64,000 bases of DNA from Theocolax elegans (GCA_026168455.1 CM047426.1:70211986-70275985); one strand, 5' to 3'. Shown: positions 35,094 to 47,542, counted from the stretch's first letter. Translations and numbers: made by a program. Notes: generated by a model from the letters alone, not told the origin.

Positions 35094-35427
35094 ACAGACA
35101 TCATCTGTCTTCTTCGGCAGCCGGAGGGATCCACGCCGAGCTGACCACTAGCCGGACCGATGTAATTGCCTATGTCAGGGCAAACATCAACCTCGCAGAG
35201 ACCGCAGACCAGATCGCAGCAGCCTACACTACTTCTGGGAGTAGAAAAACACCCAGTGGCGCCCAAGAATAAATGGACGACTGCCGTCCGCACTGATTTG
35301 GAGACCCCGGACTTGGAACCAACAGCTGCCTCCACTTCTCAGGACACGCCGTCTACGACAGCCCCCATACCGAGGGACGAGTCTACGACACGCCGTCAAG
35401 AGCCAATCGCCGCTGCTCTACCTGTCG

Positions 35428-36636
35428 TTGCTGTTCCCGTCTACACTACGGAAGTACCCGGAATCGACATGGCAGATCCTCCAGCGAACGGAGCAAATGC
35501 AGTCGTACCTCCTGCGTTTGCAGACTGGAGTTGCTCTCCTACAGGCACTAACTGCTACACGACCACCCGTTTCAGAGTTTAGGGGACTTGCCCACGAAGA
35601 CCCGTCATTTTTCCTGCAGCGGATCGAGGAATATACGACAGCCAATCGTATCCCCGAGGAGCAAAGAACGCGGACGGCCGAGAGCGGTCTCAAAGGAGAA
35701 GCCGAGAGATGGTGGCAATGTTATCGAGACCTGGACTTCGAGTGGCAGCAGTTCCGTGACCTCTTTCTGACCCGGTTCGACAACTCCACAGTGAAGAGCA
35801 CCCTCATGGCATCTCTTTATTCCAAACACCAGGGAGACAAGGAGATGGTCGGCACCTTTCTGCGCGAGAAATATCTCCTGTTCCAGCGGATTCAACCCGA
35901 TGTGCCCGAAGCTGTGCGGGTCAAAGCCATGCTCGAGCTCCTGCGACCAGCTTTATAGAAAGTTCTCCGGCCCGCAGCCATAAACACGTTCGCAGACTTA
36001 CTGAGTAAGGCAGTGGCATCCGAGCAAGACGAAGCCGAGGAGGAGGCCAGTCGACGGAAGGTTGGAAATTCGGACGAGAGGAAGCCACACAAGTCAACCA
36101 ACCGTTCCCCTAGGACATCAGGGCTTCCCCAGTGTTGGTACTGCCCCGAACGACATCTCCACCGAGACTGCCCGGTGTATGCCCGTCGACAGATGCCACG
36201 GGAAACGGCGGTTCCGGAAAACTGGAGACAGGCGACGAAAAGACTGGCAACCGACGCCAATCCGGAAATAAATAATATTTTTTCACATGCGACGGCTCAA
36301 CCAACTATCCGTGTCGTACTCAGCGGGAGAGAAGTCCTCGCCCTGGTTGATCCTGGATCTACAGCCAACCTCGTCAGTGGATCACACCTGCTGGATTCTC
36401 AACAAGTGACCAACAATCCCGTCACTTTCCATTTGGCAGCGGAGGGAACCATCTCCAGGCATTCGGACAGACGGACCTCACAATCTCCGTCATGGATAGA
36501 GAGTTTCCGATTATCCGCACACGTCTCCTCGGAACTGCGCCATCCACTGATCCTGGGATTACCCTGGTTAATTTCTGAGAAGGGTATCCTGGATTTTACT
36601 CGGCACGTGTTGTACCTCGGAAGCCGTAACGAGTGA
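35428..36636 (+). pseudogene. Gypsy gag-protease
   Basis: One frame carries Gag and protease, interrupted by a TAG at 35956-35958 (the frame resumes unchanged at KVLRPAAINTF). Gag: a possible coiled coil (EQMQSYLLRLQTGVALLQ), then the retrotransposon Gag core (GEAERWWQCYRDL, FLREKYLLF). Then a zinc knuckle CWYCPERHLHRDC (C-X2-C-X4-H-X4-C), which in the family packages RNA. Protease: ALVDPGSTANLVS, where the catalytic triplet normally Asp-Ser/Thr-Gly reads Asp-Pro-Gly, and the conserved downstream LILGLPWL. The altered triplet and the stop suggest loss of function. The authentic start cannot be fixed, since frameshifts precede this point. Confidence 0.82.
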
Positions 36637-36639
36637 CGA

Positions 36640-37792
36640 TACCATTGGTTAATCCATCCGCACACGAAAGGAGAAGACCGTTCATGGTCTACAGGGAGAG
36701 GAAGCAGAACGATTGCACCAGGTCCTGAAAGAACACAGCAGCGTGTTCTCTCATCCAGGGGTCGCCTCGCCCAAACCAACAGTGCCGTCCATGAAATACG
36801 TCTCACTTCGACCCAGACTTTCCGTCTACCTCCATACCGCTGCTCAAAGGAGAAGCTGCAAATCATCGAGAGCAAACTCAGGAGATGCTGGCAGAAGGAA
36901 TAATAGAACCGACCTGTTCGCCTTACTGCTCTCCAATTGTGTTGGCGAAAAAAAGGATGGTAAACCCCGGTTCTGCGTGGACTATCGTCGACTGAACGAT
37001 ATCACCGAAGACTCCGCACAGCCTATCCCAAGGATATCCGACGCTTTGAAGGACTTAGGACAAGCTCAGATATTCTCCTCGCTCGATCTAAAGAGTGGAT
37101 ATTGGCAAATACCTATGGCAACGGAGTCCAAGAAGTACACCGCCTTCACGACGCCTTCCGGAGGATGTTACCAGTTTCGAGTCATGCCGTTCGGATTAAA
37201 GGGGGCTCCCGGTACTTTCCAACGAACGATGAGCCAACAGGTGCTGACTGGCTACATTGAGAAATTCTGCGTCGTCTACCTGGACGATATTATTATCTTT
37301 TCCCGGGATCTCGAGGAACATTTATTGCACTTGGCGATAATCCTCGAGAGGCTCCACTTGCACGGACTTACAGTGACGCTCGAGAAATGTCATTTTGCCA
37401 CCAACCTCAAATATTTGGGACACATCGTGACAGTCGAGGGAAACAAAGCCAACCCCTCCAACATACAGGACATCCTTAAGTTTCCGGTACCAATCACCAG
37501 GAAGAAGCTCCAATCCTTGGGAACCTGTGCCTGGCTACATGAGTACGTACCTGGATACGCGGAGCTAACAGCACCTCTCACGGACTTAACAAGTAAAAGT
37601 CTCCCTTTCGATGGTCATCGGAAGCTCAAGCCGCATTCGACAGAGTCAAGCAGGCTTTCCGGCAACCTCTGGCTTTATCGATACCATTGGTTAATCATCC
37701 GCACACGAAGGAGAGAGACATACCTCTACCTTGGACAAAGGTCGTTCATGGTCTACAGGGAGAGGACGCGGAACGATTGTACCAGGTCCTGA
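36640..37792 (+). pseudogene. Gypsy reverse transcriptase (first copy)
   Basis: In a different frame from gag-protease. 36640-36900 encodes the linker (HQVLKEHSSVFSHPG), shifted. From about 36920: GKPRFCVDYRRLNDIT, FSSLDLKSGYWQI with the first catalytic aspartate, MPFGLKGAPGTFQR and catalytic YLDDIIIFS (37277-37288), then the thumb/connection (KYLGHIV). It is continuous to YVPGYAELTAPLTDL and loses similarity near 37650 where a duplicated linker begins. Typical Ty3/Gypsy order and motifs. Confidence 0.87.
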
Positions 37793-38160
37793 AAGAACAC
37801 AGCAGTGTGTTCTCTCATCCAGTGGGTCGCCTCGCCCAAACCAACAGTGCCGTCCATGAAATACGTCTCACTTCGACCCAGACTTTCCGTCTACCTGCAT
37901 ACCGCTGCTCAAAGGAGAAGCTGCAAATCATCATGGAGGATGTTACCAGTTTCGAGTCATGCCGTTCGGATTAAAGGGGGCTCCCGGTACTTTCCAACGA
38001 ACGATGAGCCAACAGGTGCTGACTGGCTACATTGAGAAATTCTGCGTCGTCTACCTGGACGATATTATTATCTTTTCCCGGGATCTCGAGGAACATTTAT
38101 TGCACTTGGCGATAATCCTCGAGAGGCTCCACTTGCACGGACTTACAGTGACGCTCGAGG
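37680..38160. repeat. Internal duplication of Gypsy linker and RT core
   Basis: 37680-37932 repeats 36640-36865 (ataccattggttaat, then ggtcctgaaagaacacagca). At 37935 it switches to a copy of 37160-37383 that includes a second YLDD at 38052-38063. At about 38159 it jumps into the RNase H region. Confidence 0.88.
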
Positions 38161-38400
38161 CTTTGGGTTGTGAAGAAGTACCGACACCTGCTCGAGGGCA
38201 AAGCCTTCACACTAAGGACAGACAACAAGGGTCTCACCTGGTTGTAGCGTTCAAAGACACCCGAGACAAACTTCGAAGATGGGCACTACTACTCCAGGAA
38301 TACAGTCCTACCATCGAGCACTGCCCAGGAAAAGAAAACCAGCTGGCTGACTTTTTGTCCAGAAACCCGGAGGGCGAACATGGCCTTCTCGACGACGAAG
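38160..38400 (+). pseudogene. Gypsy RNase H fragment
   Basis: Follows the duplicated RT directly. Recognisable: FKDTRDKLRRWALLLQEY, IEHCPGKENQLADFLSR, the C-terminal end of the RNase H domain and the start of the linker to integrase. The catalytic N-terminal part is missing, removed by the rearrangement. Confidence 0.75.
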
Positions 38401-38639
38401 AACGGCTCTTACCTCCTGAATCAGCCATCTACGAAGGTCCAGGAAATCACGCCATTTGCTCCATCAGTGAACAACTGACGCCCGTGTCCGACCTAATCGT
38501 TGCCGCCCAACAGGAGGACGCCGTCTGCAACGAGATAGTTTCACGACTCACCGACGAACCAACTCCCACGGATTTACACTGTCTCCATAATGGCATCCTC
38601 TGGCATCGCGAAACTCCTAAGGAGTGCTGGAGGATATCT

Positions 38640-39302
38640 GTCCCGCTGAGCATCACGCCGCGGATTCTCCACGAGTATCACGACTCAAAATCCGCCGGAC
38701 ATCCAGGCGTTGACGAGACACTCCACTGCATCAAAACGACCTACAGTTGGCCCGAGATGCGAAAGGATGTGCGCGACCATGTACGGAGATGTTTGCTGTG
38801 CAACACTTGCAAGAGCTCAGGGCCGAGAACACCGAAAACGCTCTGTCCACACCAGCCTTCCCAGCCATGGGAAACCATTGCGGTTAAACTCATGATGGTC
38901 ACCGACCTATTCTCTCGATGGGTAGAGGCTTTTCCGCTCGGATCATCCGAAGCTCCTCGGATAATAAAATTATTAGAAGAGGAAGTTTTTGCACGCTGAG
39001 GTTATCCACGGGCCATTCTCTCCGAACAGGGTCGCTAATTCATCAGTCATCCTTGGAAGCGCGCCTGCGAGTCTTGGCAAGCCGAGCACTGGACTACAGC
39101 CATTTATCACCCTCAGGCAAATCCCACTGAACGTCGGAACCAGGAGATCAAGAAGGGACTTCGTCTCCATCTCCAGGGATTACCTCACAAGGAGTGGGAC
39201 CACGAGCTTCCTAAGGTTTTATTCCAGATGCGAACTCGACGGAATGCAGCCACGGGATGTAGCCCATCCTACCTCCTTCTCGGACGCGACCTTCCACGAC
39301 TA
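38640..39302 (+). pseudogene. Gypsy integrase, deleted and frameshifted
   Basis: Zinc-binding HHCC module (HEYHDSKSAGHPG...CLLCNTC) then a core fragment VTDLFSRWVEAFPLG containing one catalytic aspartate. The stretch that should carry the first catalytic aspartate is deleted between WETIAVKL and MMVTDLF. After a stop at 38997-38999 another frame encodes the region of the catalytic glutamate (HPQANPTERRNQEIKKG) and LLLGRDLPR. Inactive as shown. Confidence 0.82.
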
Positions 39303-39337
39303 GGGGTTTGGAAACTCGAGCCCCCCATGCCTGTGTC

Positions 39338-39356
39338 CGACGCGCCGGCTTACGAC
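39338..39356 (+). repeat. Remnant of Gypsy 3' LTR (last ~20 bp)
   Basis: gacgcgccggcttacgaca matches the last bases of the 5' LTR. The following aaat pairs with aaat before the 5' LTR. The rest of the 3' LTR is deleted. Confidence 0.8.
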
Positions 39357-40182
39357 AAAATTATTATCATTAAATATTAGTTATTACTGACTTTTATTTT
39401 GCGCTATTATAATTATCTATACACTTTAACATACTTTATTTTTACGACAAATAGTAGAATGTATTTAATTTAAAAATTGCCTTTAAAAGTTCTATGAGAC
39501 ATAACAGACTCTAACCTTACCTGTCAAAACTTGTTCCTCCAATATTAATTACTTATAACATTTGCATGACTCTCATAAATTTAATAATAAATTAAATATA
39601 ATAACAAACTCATTTGTTTGCAATGAAGTAATCTATACTCATAGAAGTGTTTCAATTCACATTATCACTACCATTGAAAGTTACGAAAGGTATTTATGTA
39701 TCATACACTAAATACTGCCCCGGTACGGTACAAGATTTGCAATCTATGTGCATATAACTAAGATACAAAACCATAGGAGTAACTTATACTTGAAGAGTCC
39801 TTCCAATAAAAATTGACAAAGACAAACCTTGTAACAAATACGATATCTGTCTTTTCAAATAGAACATAGCCTAGGCAATGTCTCTTCGTGAAAGCTGAAA
39901 AAAAGCATGTATTAGAATAAATCTATAAATTAAATAAAATTTGTCATGCAATTATTCAATACAATATACATACGTATATAATGAATATATGTATGTATAT
40001 TCTAATGATTAACTGCATTTTACTTTCCGAGTTTCAAATTGTACTTCTTAAGGTTAGGTATACGAGAAAATATCTCTAGTATACATATATATATACATGC
40101 TCCATAAAAATAAGAAACAATTGACTACACTTACATTAATCATATATATAACCTTCTTAACAATACAAATTACTTAATTGCA
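39357..40182. other. Right inverted arm and AT-rich flank
   Basis: 39418-39610 is the inverted counterpart of the arm at 30.4-31.1 kb, without the TTAA element. The remainder is AT-rich with no gene. Confidence 0.55.
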
Positions 40183-40428
40183 ATGGCAAATAATTTAATA
40201 AGACGCCGATTACGCACGAACGCAAGTTCAGGAAAGAGCACGGCGGTTGAACCTTGCTGCTGCTGTGAGCCTGTCAGATATCGATATTTGATTCACGCAG
40301 TTAATAATCGGAAGGCGGCAAAAACGAGAGTTACACACAGTGACAAAATCACTACATTCGATTCGTCTCTACACCGAATACCCCTTAACAACTACGCTGA
40401 GCAAATTTTCAAACGTTCTGAAATGTAA
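40183..40428 (+). CDS. Unrecognised 81-codon ORF, GC-richer
   Basis: Begins MANNLIRRRLRTNASSGK and contains a Cys run (EPCCCCEP). The first 150 bp are clearly richer in GC than the neighbourhood, which might mark an old exon or promoter. I recognise no family, there is no clear intron signal, and the second half is AT-rich. It could equally be an element relic. Confidence 0.2.
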   Translation: MANNLIRRRLRTNASSGKSTAVEPCCCCEPVRYRYLIHAVNNRKAAKTRVTHSDKITTFDSSLHRIPLNNYAEQIFKRSEM

Positions 40429-40760
40429 CATGAATAAAACCGCATGTGACTATATAAATAAGTTTGTTAAATCAGAAAATTATTTCCAAAAATTATATTC
40501 CAAGGTATGTTTTCAAAAATCTACCCAAAATTTTTCCAGATTTTTAAATCGATATTCTAAATACAATGTTTGGGTTAAAAGTTTATTTCTTTTTAAATAA
40601 TAATTACAGACCCAAAATTGTTAATTCAAATTTTTTTAAATAATCGATCCTTCACGCTCTCCCTTATGTTATAAGCTACACTTATGATGTTTTTAAGATT
40701 TTTAAATAGATACTAGAGATATAATTGGTGGGGTGAAAGATGTAGATTCCTGTAATTTAT

Positions 40761-40780
40761 TGGGTCCGACATCTCCTTAA
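40761..40780 (-). repeat. Solo TTAA-type terminus
   Basis: gggtccgacatctccttaa is the inverse of ttaaggagatgtcgg, the terminus family seen at 15.04 and 30.50 kb. The left partner was not found. Confidence 0.55.
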
Positions 40781-40786
40781 TTAGAA

Positions 40787-41692
40787 ATCTTTCGAAGTTA
40801 TTTCGATAATCTTCCACGTAACCTTTTTTGGAATATTGCTGGAAGATTCGCTGAATATATGTTATAATATTACGTTGAAGATAACGGAAATATTTCAGAA
40901 ATATTTCAGATGACGGCCAATTTCAGACTGTCTTGAAATCTTGCTGGAATCTTTCTTGAATATTTCATAATAGATTACATGGATGATTGTTAGAAGATTC
41001 TGCTATAATTTAATGCTACTTTAGAAGGAAGATTTCCGGAATATTTGATGTACATTCCAGCTTGTTCTTCGCCTACTATTAATTAGAAATCTCTTGAAGT
41101 TATTTCGATAATCTTCGGCAAAATCTTTTTTGAACTATTGCTGGAAGATTCGCTGAATATATGTTGTAATATTTCCTGGAAGATTACGGAAATATTTCAG
41201 AAATATTTCAGATGACGGCCAGTTTCAGGCTCTCTTGAGATCTTCCTGGAACATTTCTTGAATATTCCATTAAAGATTACATGGCCGATTGTTGGAATAT
41301 GTAAGGTATATGTTGTGTAATATTAGATGAAATATGTAAGTAATATTCAGGAAGTATTACTGAAAAGAAGATTTATAATCTTCCACCGAAATATTTATTA
41401 AATGTTGTTGGAATATATTAGTCAATACTCCCACTAGATATTGTTTAAATATTCCACGAAATATTTCATTGAAATATTTTGTAAATATTTCATAAATATT
41501 CCATGGATCGTTCCATGGATTATTTTGGAATATTTCATTGAACGTTTATGGAATATTACTACAATATTTCATGGAATATTTCAAAGCAAGGTTTTTGGAA
41601 GAACTTTTGGAAGTTTTAGGAAAGATTTAAGGAATATTCCATTGGAATATTCCACATAAATATTATGACATATTTCCTTGAAATATTTCATG
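40787..41692. repeat. Degenerate GGAATATTCC-rich repeat
   Basis: About 0.9 kb of loosely repeated words (gaaatatttcatgg, ggaatattcc, gaagattcgctgaatat), with an internal duplication (40800-40920 versus 41095-41220). It ends catgctgtgtggg. The open frame at 41441-41659 reflects this word structure, not a gene. Confidence 0.6.
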
Positions 41693-42436
41693 CTGTGTGG
41701 GTCAATGCTATTATATGCAATTTCTTCTGGAACAATCGTTTAGCCTTTATCTATTTATTATATATATTTGATTATACTGTTATATATATTTAAAATTATA
41801 TACTACTATTGTACATATTATATTAACTGTGTATTATATACATATATAAAAATAATTTGATAGTTATATTATAATTGTTAATTAATTTAATATTGTTAGC
41901 TATAATATAAAATTAATGCTTTAACGAGTTAAAATAATATTATATAATGCAAGTAACAGTTAATAAATTTTAATTACCGTTTAAGATGTGGGCTTTCCTG
42001 TAGCCATAAAATAATAATTATTAATGTCTTTTATTTTTTTCACGTATCAGAATGATTTTTCAATAAGAATATAGAATTTGATTACAAAATTGTGAAAATA
42101 ATTCGCGTTGCAAAAAAGATTTCGAAAAAGTAATCGAATTTTGGTAAAGTAATTTCTACGTTAGAAGTCCAAACTTTTAGCAATTTGTAGCCCAACGCAA
42201 ACAAGAACTGTTTATTTTCATTCTAAAAGTCATTTGTGTTATAATATATACTTGTAAATGATAGCATTAAGATCAAACATAAATACCGTATACAAAAATT
42301 ATATTCGTTTTATAAATTGTATAGATTTATATAAGTAATCTAAAAATTGGATTTTTCTATCCTTGCAAATATCTAAATCATTTTTAGTCAATAAGTAATG
42401 CACATCAAGTGTGCAATAGTCGCAAAGTCACATATA

Positions 42437-42461
42437 TTAAGGGGGTTCCAAAGTCAATTTT
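42437..42461 (+). repeat. TTAA-type terminus, left copy 1
   Basis: TTAA followed by gggggttccaaagtcaattt, the same as at 44431 and inverted at 60130-60154. Confidence 0.75.
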
Positions 42462-42689
42462 ATGACTGAATTATCGACCTGCCGTCGATATAGTAGGTTG
42501 TATTATCAGTATACTACGCCATCTAGCGTACGATTCAAATGATGTCGGTAGATGGCGTAGTTATACTAACACTGTGATTTGATTTTGTGGAGATAACATA
42601 ACCTAAGCTTGAAATTTATTCTTTATTGATCAAGAGCCAAAAATATTTTTTTTTTCTCTAACTTTGAGAATGTCTTTTTAGCGTGTATG

Positions 42690-45600
42690 ATAAATTCAGG
42701 ATTGATTACTCATTATAGAGTGGGCAATCAGACTTACAGTTCTGTACTTGCATAGTTACAAGCAATTGATACTTTTACTCATTATGGAGTGACAACAATT
42801 TTAATGAATTGTTCAATTTTTTAATAACTAAAATTAAATATAATATTACGAACAGTTATTAGCAATCATTGGGCTTGCGTGAAAAATCCTATTCTATAAC
42901 TCAAATTATAGAATATCTTAATCCAATAAATGTTTTTTAATAGCGTGTAAGATATTTATAAATAATAATTGTATACTGCTATTTATAATTAAATCATTTA
43001 AAACATTTTTCTTTTCATCATTTTTTTATAATCATAAACCTTTTTTATAATTCAGTGTACGTCTGAAATATTTTAATGCCTTAATCCCATAAATTTAGGA
43101 TTGATTACTCATATATAGAGTGTGCAATTAGGCTATCACTAGTGGAGCGACAACAATTTTAAATAAACTGTTCATTTTTTAATAACTAAAATTAAATATA
43201 ATAATTACGAACAGTTTCAGGCTCTCTTGAGATCTTCCTGGAACATTTCTTGAATATTCCATTAAAGATTACATGGCCGATTGTTGGAATATGTAAGGTA
43301 TATGTTGTGTAATATTAGATGAAATATGTAAGTAATATTCAGGAAGTATTACTGAAAAGAAGATTTATAATCTTCCACCGAAATATTTATTAAATGTTGT
43401 TGGAATATATTAGTCAATACTCCCACTAGATATTGTTTAAATATTCCACGAAATATTTCATTGAAATATTTTGTAAATATTTCATAAATATTCCATGGAT
43501 CGTTCCATGGATTATTTTGGAATATTTCATTGAACGTTTATGGAATATTACTACAATATTTCATGGAATATTTCAAAGCAAGGTTTTTGGAAGAACTTTT
43601 GGAAGTTTTAGGAAAGATTTAAGGAATATTCCATTGGAATATTCCACATAAATATTATGACATATTTCCTTGAAATATTTCATGCTGTGTGGGTCAATGC
43701 TATTATATGCAATTTCTTCTGGAACAATCGTTTAGCCTTTATCTATTTATTATATATATTTGATTATACTGTTATATATATTTAAAATTATATACTACTA
43801 TTGTACATATTATATTAACTGTGTATTATATACATATATAAAAATAATTTGATAGTTATATTATAATTGTTAATTAATTTAATATTGTTAGCTATAATAT
43901 AAAATTAATGCTTTAACGAGTTAAAATAATATTATATAATGCAAGTAACAGTTAATAAATTTTAATTACCGTTTAAGATGTGGGCTTTCCTGTAGCCATA
44001 AAATAATAATTATTAATGTCTTTTATTTTTTTCACGTATCAGAATGATTTTTCAATAAGAATATAGAATTTGATTACAAAATTGTGAAAAATAATTCGCG
44101 TTGCAAAAAAGATTTCGAAAAAGTAATCGAATTTTGGTAAAGTAATTTCTACGTTAGAAGTCCAAACTTTTAGCAATTTGTAGCCCAACGCAAACAAGAA
44201 CTGTTTATTTTCATTCTAAAAGTCATTTGTGTTATAATATATACTTGTAAATGATAGCATTAAGATCAAACATAAATACCGTATACAAAAATTATATTCG
44301 TTTTATAAATTGTATAGATTTATATAAGTAATCTAAAAAATTGGATTTTTCTATCCTTGCAAATATCTAAATCATTTTTAGTCAATAAGTAATGCACATC
44401 AAGTGTGCAATAGTCGCAAAGTCACATATATTAAGGGGGTTCCAAAGTCAATTTTATGACTGAATTATCGACCTGCCGTCGATATAGTAGGTTGTATTAT
44501 CAGTATACTACGCCATCTAGCGTACGATTCAAATGATGTCGGTAGATGGCGTAGTTATACTAACACTGTGATTTGATTTTGTGGAGATAACATAACCTAA
44601 GCTTGAAATTTATTCTTTATTGATCAAGAGCCAAAAATATTTTTTTTTTCTCTAACTTTGAGAATGTCTTTTTAGCGTGTATGATAAATTCAGGATTGAT
44701 TACTCATTATAGAGTGGGCAATCAGACTTACAGTTCTGTACTTGCATAGTTACAAGCAATTGATACTTTTACTCATTATGGAGTGACAACAATTTTAATG
44801 AATTGTTCAATTTTTTAATAACTAAAATTAAATATAATAATTACGAACAGTTATTAGCAATCATTGGGCTTGCGTGAAAAATCCTATTCTATAACTCAAA
44901 TTATAGAATATCTTAATCCAATAAATGTTTTTTAATAGCGTGTAAGATATTTATAAATAATAATTGTATACTGCTATTTATAATTAAATCATTTAAAACA
45001 TTTTTCTTTTCATCATTTTTTTTATAATCATAAACCTTTTTTATAAATTCAGTTACGTACTGAAATATTTTTAATGCCTTAATCCCATAAATTTAGGATT
45101 GATTACTCATTATAGAGTGGGCAATTAGGCTTACTCACTATGGAGCGACAACAATTTTAATAAACTGTTCAATTTTTTAATAACTTAAATTAAATATAAT
45201 AACTATGAACAGTTATTAGCCATCATTGGGCTTGTGTGAAAAATCCTATTCTATAACTCAAATTATAGAATATCTTAATCCAATAAATGTTTTTTTATAA
45301 CGTGTAAGATATTTATAAATAATAATTGTGTACTGCTATTTATAATTAAATCATTTGAAACATTTTCCTTTTCATCATTTTTTTTATAATCATAACACAT
45401 TTTTATAAATTCAGTTACGTACTGAAATATTTTTAGTGCCTTAATCCCATAAATTCAGGATTGATGACTCATTATAGAGTGGGCAATTAGGCTTACAGTT
45501 CTGTACTTGCATAGTTACAAATAATTGACACTTTTACTCACTATGGAGTGACAACAGGTTTAATGAATTGTTCAATTTTTTAATAACTAAAATGAAATAT
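42690..45600. repeat. ~360-400-bp diverged tandem repeat
   Basis: aggattgattactcat or close variants recur at 42698, 43097, 44692, 45095 and 45457, each followed by agagtgggcaat, tggagtgacaaca and gaactgttca-type text. Spacings within a block are 399, 403 and 362 bp; the larger jump reflects the 1.99-kb duplication. Confidence 0.85.
44431..44455 (+). repeat. TTAA-type terminus, left copy 2
   Basis: TTAA plus gggggttccaaagtcaattt, the nearest left partner to the inverted copy at 60.15 kb, enclosing the satellite array. Confidence 0.75.
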
Positions 45601-45656
45601 AATAATTACGACCAGTTCCAGAATCCAGCATTCAAGCGTTCCTAGTATGGAAAAAA

Positions 45657-46683
45657 GCACATTTGATTAGACTCTTTGACTAGGAACGAGCCCAAGGAAC
45701 CAGGATGAGCACCATCATTAGCTCACTCAGTAGCTGCAGGGTAGTATATCTTCTATGAGCTGCACCGCGTCCAAGTCTTAGGAACAACAGCACATACTCA
45801 GATTGCAGGCTCCGATGATTGTTGACGGAACAGCAACACGTACTCAGATAGGCTCCGATGATTGTTGACGCCCAGTGCAGGATTTTCTGTGAATATATTA
45901 AAAAATCAGACAAAGCAAACTACTAAATAATGGTATAATGGGAAACAGGAAGAAAGGACGCATAAAAAGGTATACAATGGCCTGCTGATATCAATTGAGA
46001 GGTTAGGGGAACACCAACCTTCTCCTCTGTAATATAACTATATAAATAACGAAGTGCTCTTACGGATAAGCAACTTACCTGTAAATTAACCCGGAACTAC
46101 ACGTTAATCCTATAGCGAGCCGGTATTGAAGAAAAAGCAATACAATGAAGAATCTGCCCGTCGCACCACGTCCAAGTCTGAGGAACAGCAACACGTACAC
46201 AGATTGGCTCCGATGATTGTTGACGCCCAGTGCAGGGTTTTCTGAGAATATATTTAAAAATGAGACAAAGCAAACTACTAAATAATGGTATACTGGGAAA
46301 CAGGAAGAAAGGATGCATAAAAAGGTATACAATTGCCTCTTGATATCAATTAAGAGGTTAGGGGAACACCAACCTTCACTTGTAATATAACTATATAAAT
46401 AACAAAGTTCTTCTACGGCTAAGCAACTTACTCTAAACGAAATCCACAACTCCACTTTAATCATATAGCGAGCCGGTGTTGAATAAAAAGCACTATGCCA
46501 TCAGCAATACAATGTAGAACCCGTTGACAGATCGGCAAGAAGCGCGAATGTACGCGTATATCGATAGATGACCGCACGGGCGTACGTCGTACGCGCGCAT
46601 CATGTCGATTCCAACGCAATGCGCATGCGCGCACGGACTAGACGGTCGGATCACGACCGAGATGAGACACTCGTGGACTTCGT
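45657..46683. repeat. Satellite-associated 1-kb block, copy 1
   Basis: Contains two diverged ~355-bp subunits (attgttgacgcccagtgcag at 45861 and 46216) followed by a CpG-rich stretch (about 46540-46680) with gcgcatgcgcgc. The minus-strand open frame of 129 codons at 46075-46464 shows no recognisable family and is broken in copy 3. Confidence 0.85.
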
Positions 46684-47542
46684 TCAGAAACGTTTTATCA
46701 TTATATATATTGTTAGTTTATAACGGAAAAATTTGTTTATTTCAAATCTTATAAACGTAGCAGCAATATTTTTAATTTTTCTAGATTGACGTGACACACG
46801 CGAATTGAGCAACAAATGCGAGTTCGTGGTGCGTGTACGCAGGCGATCGACGGAGCGCACGCACCACGAAGTCCCCACTCTCCAACTAATAATAGACATA
46901 GTATTTTGGTTATTCTTGCGTACTAAAATGCGCCTGTTAATTCATTTACTCTAACATTTAACGTAATCAGAAAATAAGACGACATTGAATACCGAAAGAT
47001 TTTTTTTATAATAATCAAACGGGTTGAATCGAGCGGTAAAAATGACTTCGTGGTGCGTGTACGCAGGCGATCGACGGAGCGCACGCACCACGAAGTCCCC
47101 ACTCTCCAACTAATAATAGACATTCAGTATTCTGGTTATTCTCTTCGTACTAAAGTGCGCCTGTTAATTAATTTACTTAAATTTAACGTAATCAGAAAAT
47201 AAGACGACATTGAATACCGAAAGATTTTTTTTATAATAATCAAACGGGTTGAATCGAGCGGTAAAAATGACTTCGTGGTGCGTGTACGCAGGCGATCGAC
47301 GGAGCGCACGCACCACGAAGTCCCCACTCTCCAACTAATAATAGACATTCAGTATTCTGGTTATTCTCTTCGTACTAAAGTGCGCCTGTTAATTAATTTA
47401 CTTAAATTTAACGTAATCAGAAAATAAGACGACATTGAATACCGAAAGATTTTTTTTATAATAATCAAACGGGTTGAATCGAGCGGTAAAAATGACTTCG
47501 TGGTGCGTGTACGCAGGCGATCGACGGAGCGCACGCACCACG
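46684..47542. repeat. 225-bp satellite, block 1 (about 4 monomers)
   Basis: Monomers begin near gacttcgtggtgcgtg (47044, 47269, 47494; exact 225-bp spacing). The first monomer (46684-46900) is a divergent variant. Most contain the perfect inverted pair cttcgtggtgcgtg / cacgcaccacgaag around a 22-bp loop holding gcgatcgac. Confidence 0.95.

Larger units (their letters stand above)
31153..35777. repeat. 2.3-kb tandem duplication: foldback + LTR + gag 5' part
   Basis: 31153-33466 and 33466-35777 are near-identical (spacing 2311-2313 bp). Copy 1 ends in gag (ctgacccggtt) and jumps directly into the foldback's left terminus (cccaccaatcag) through a ccc overlap. Copies differ by a few single-base indels, for example one extra c at about 35264 that shifts a frame. 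Confidence 0.93.
41222..45200. repeat. ~1.99-kb tandem duplication
   Basis: 41222-42850 recurs at 43214-44850, offset 1992-1994 bp, almost identical apart from single-base indels (for example an additional a near 44090). The first period also holds a TTAA/GGGGG terminus (42437), therefore present twice. Confidence 0.9.

Noticed and set aside
46075..46464. 129-codon minus-strand open frame, repeated at 47912-48301
   Set aside because: It is conserved only because the whole 1-kb block is duplicated; the third block copy breaks it with several one-base deletions, and no protein family is recognisable.
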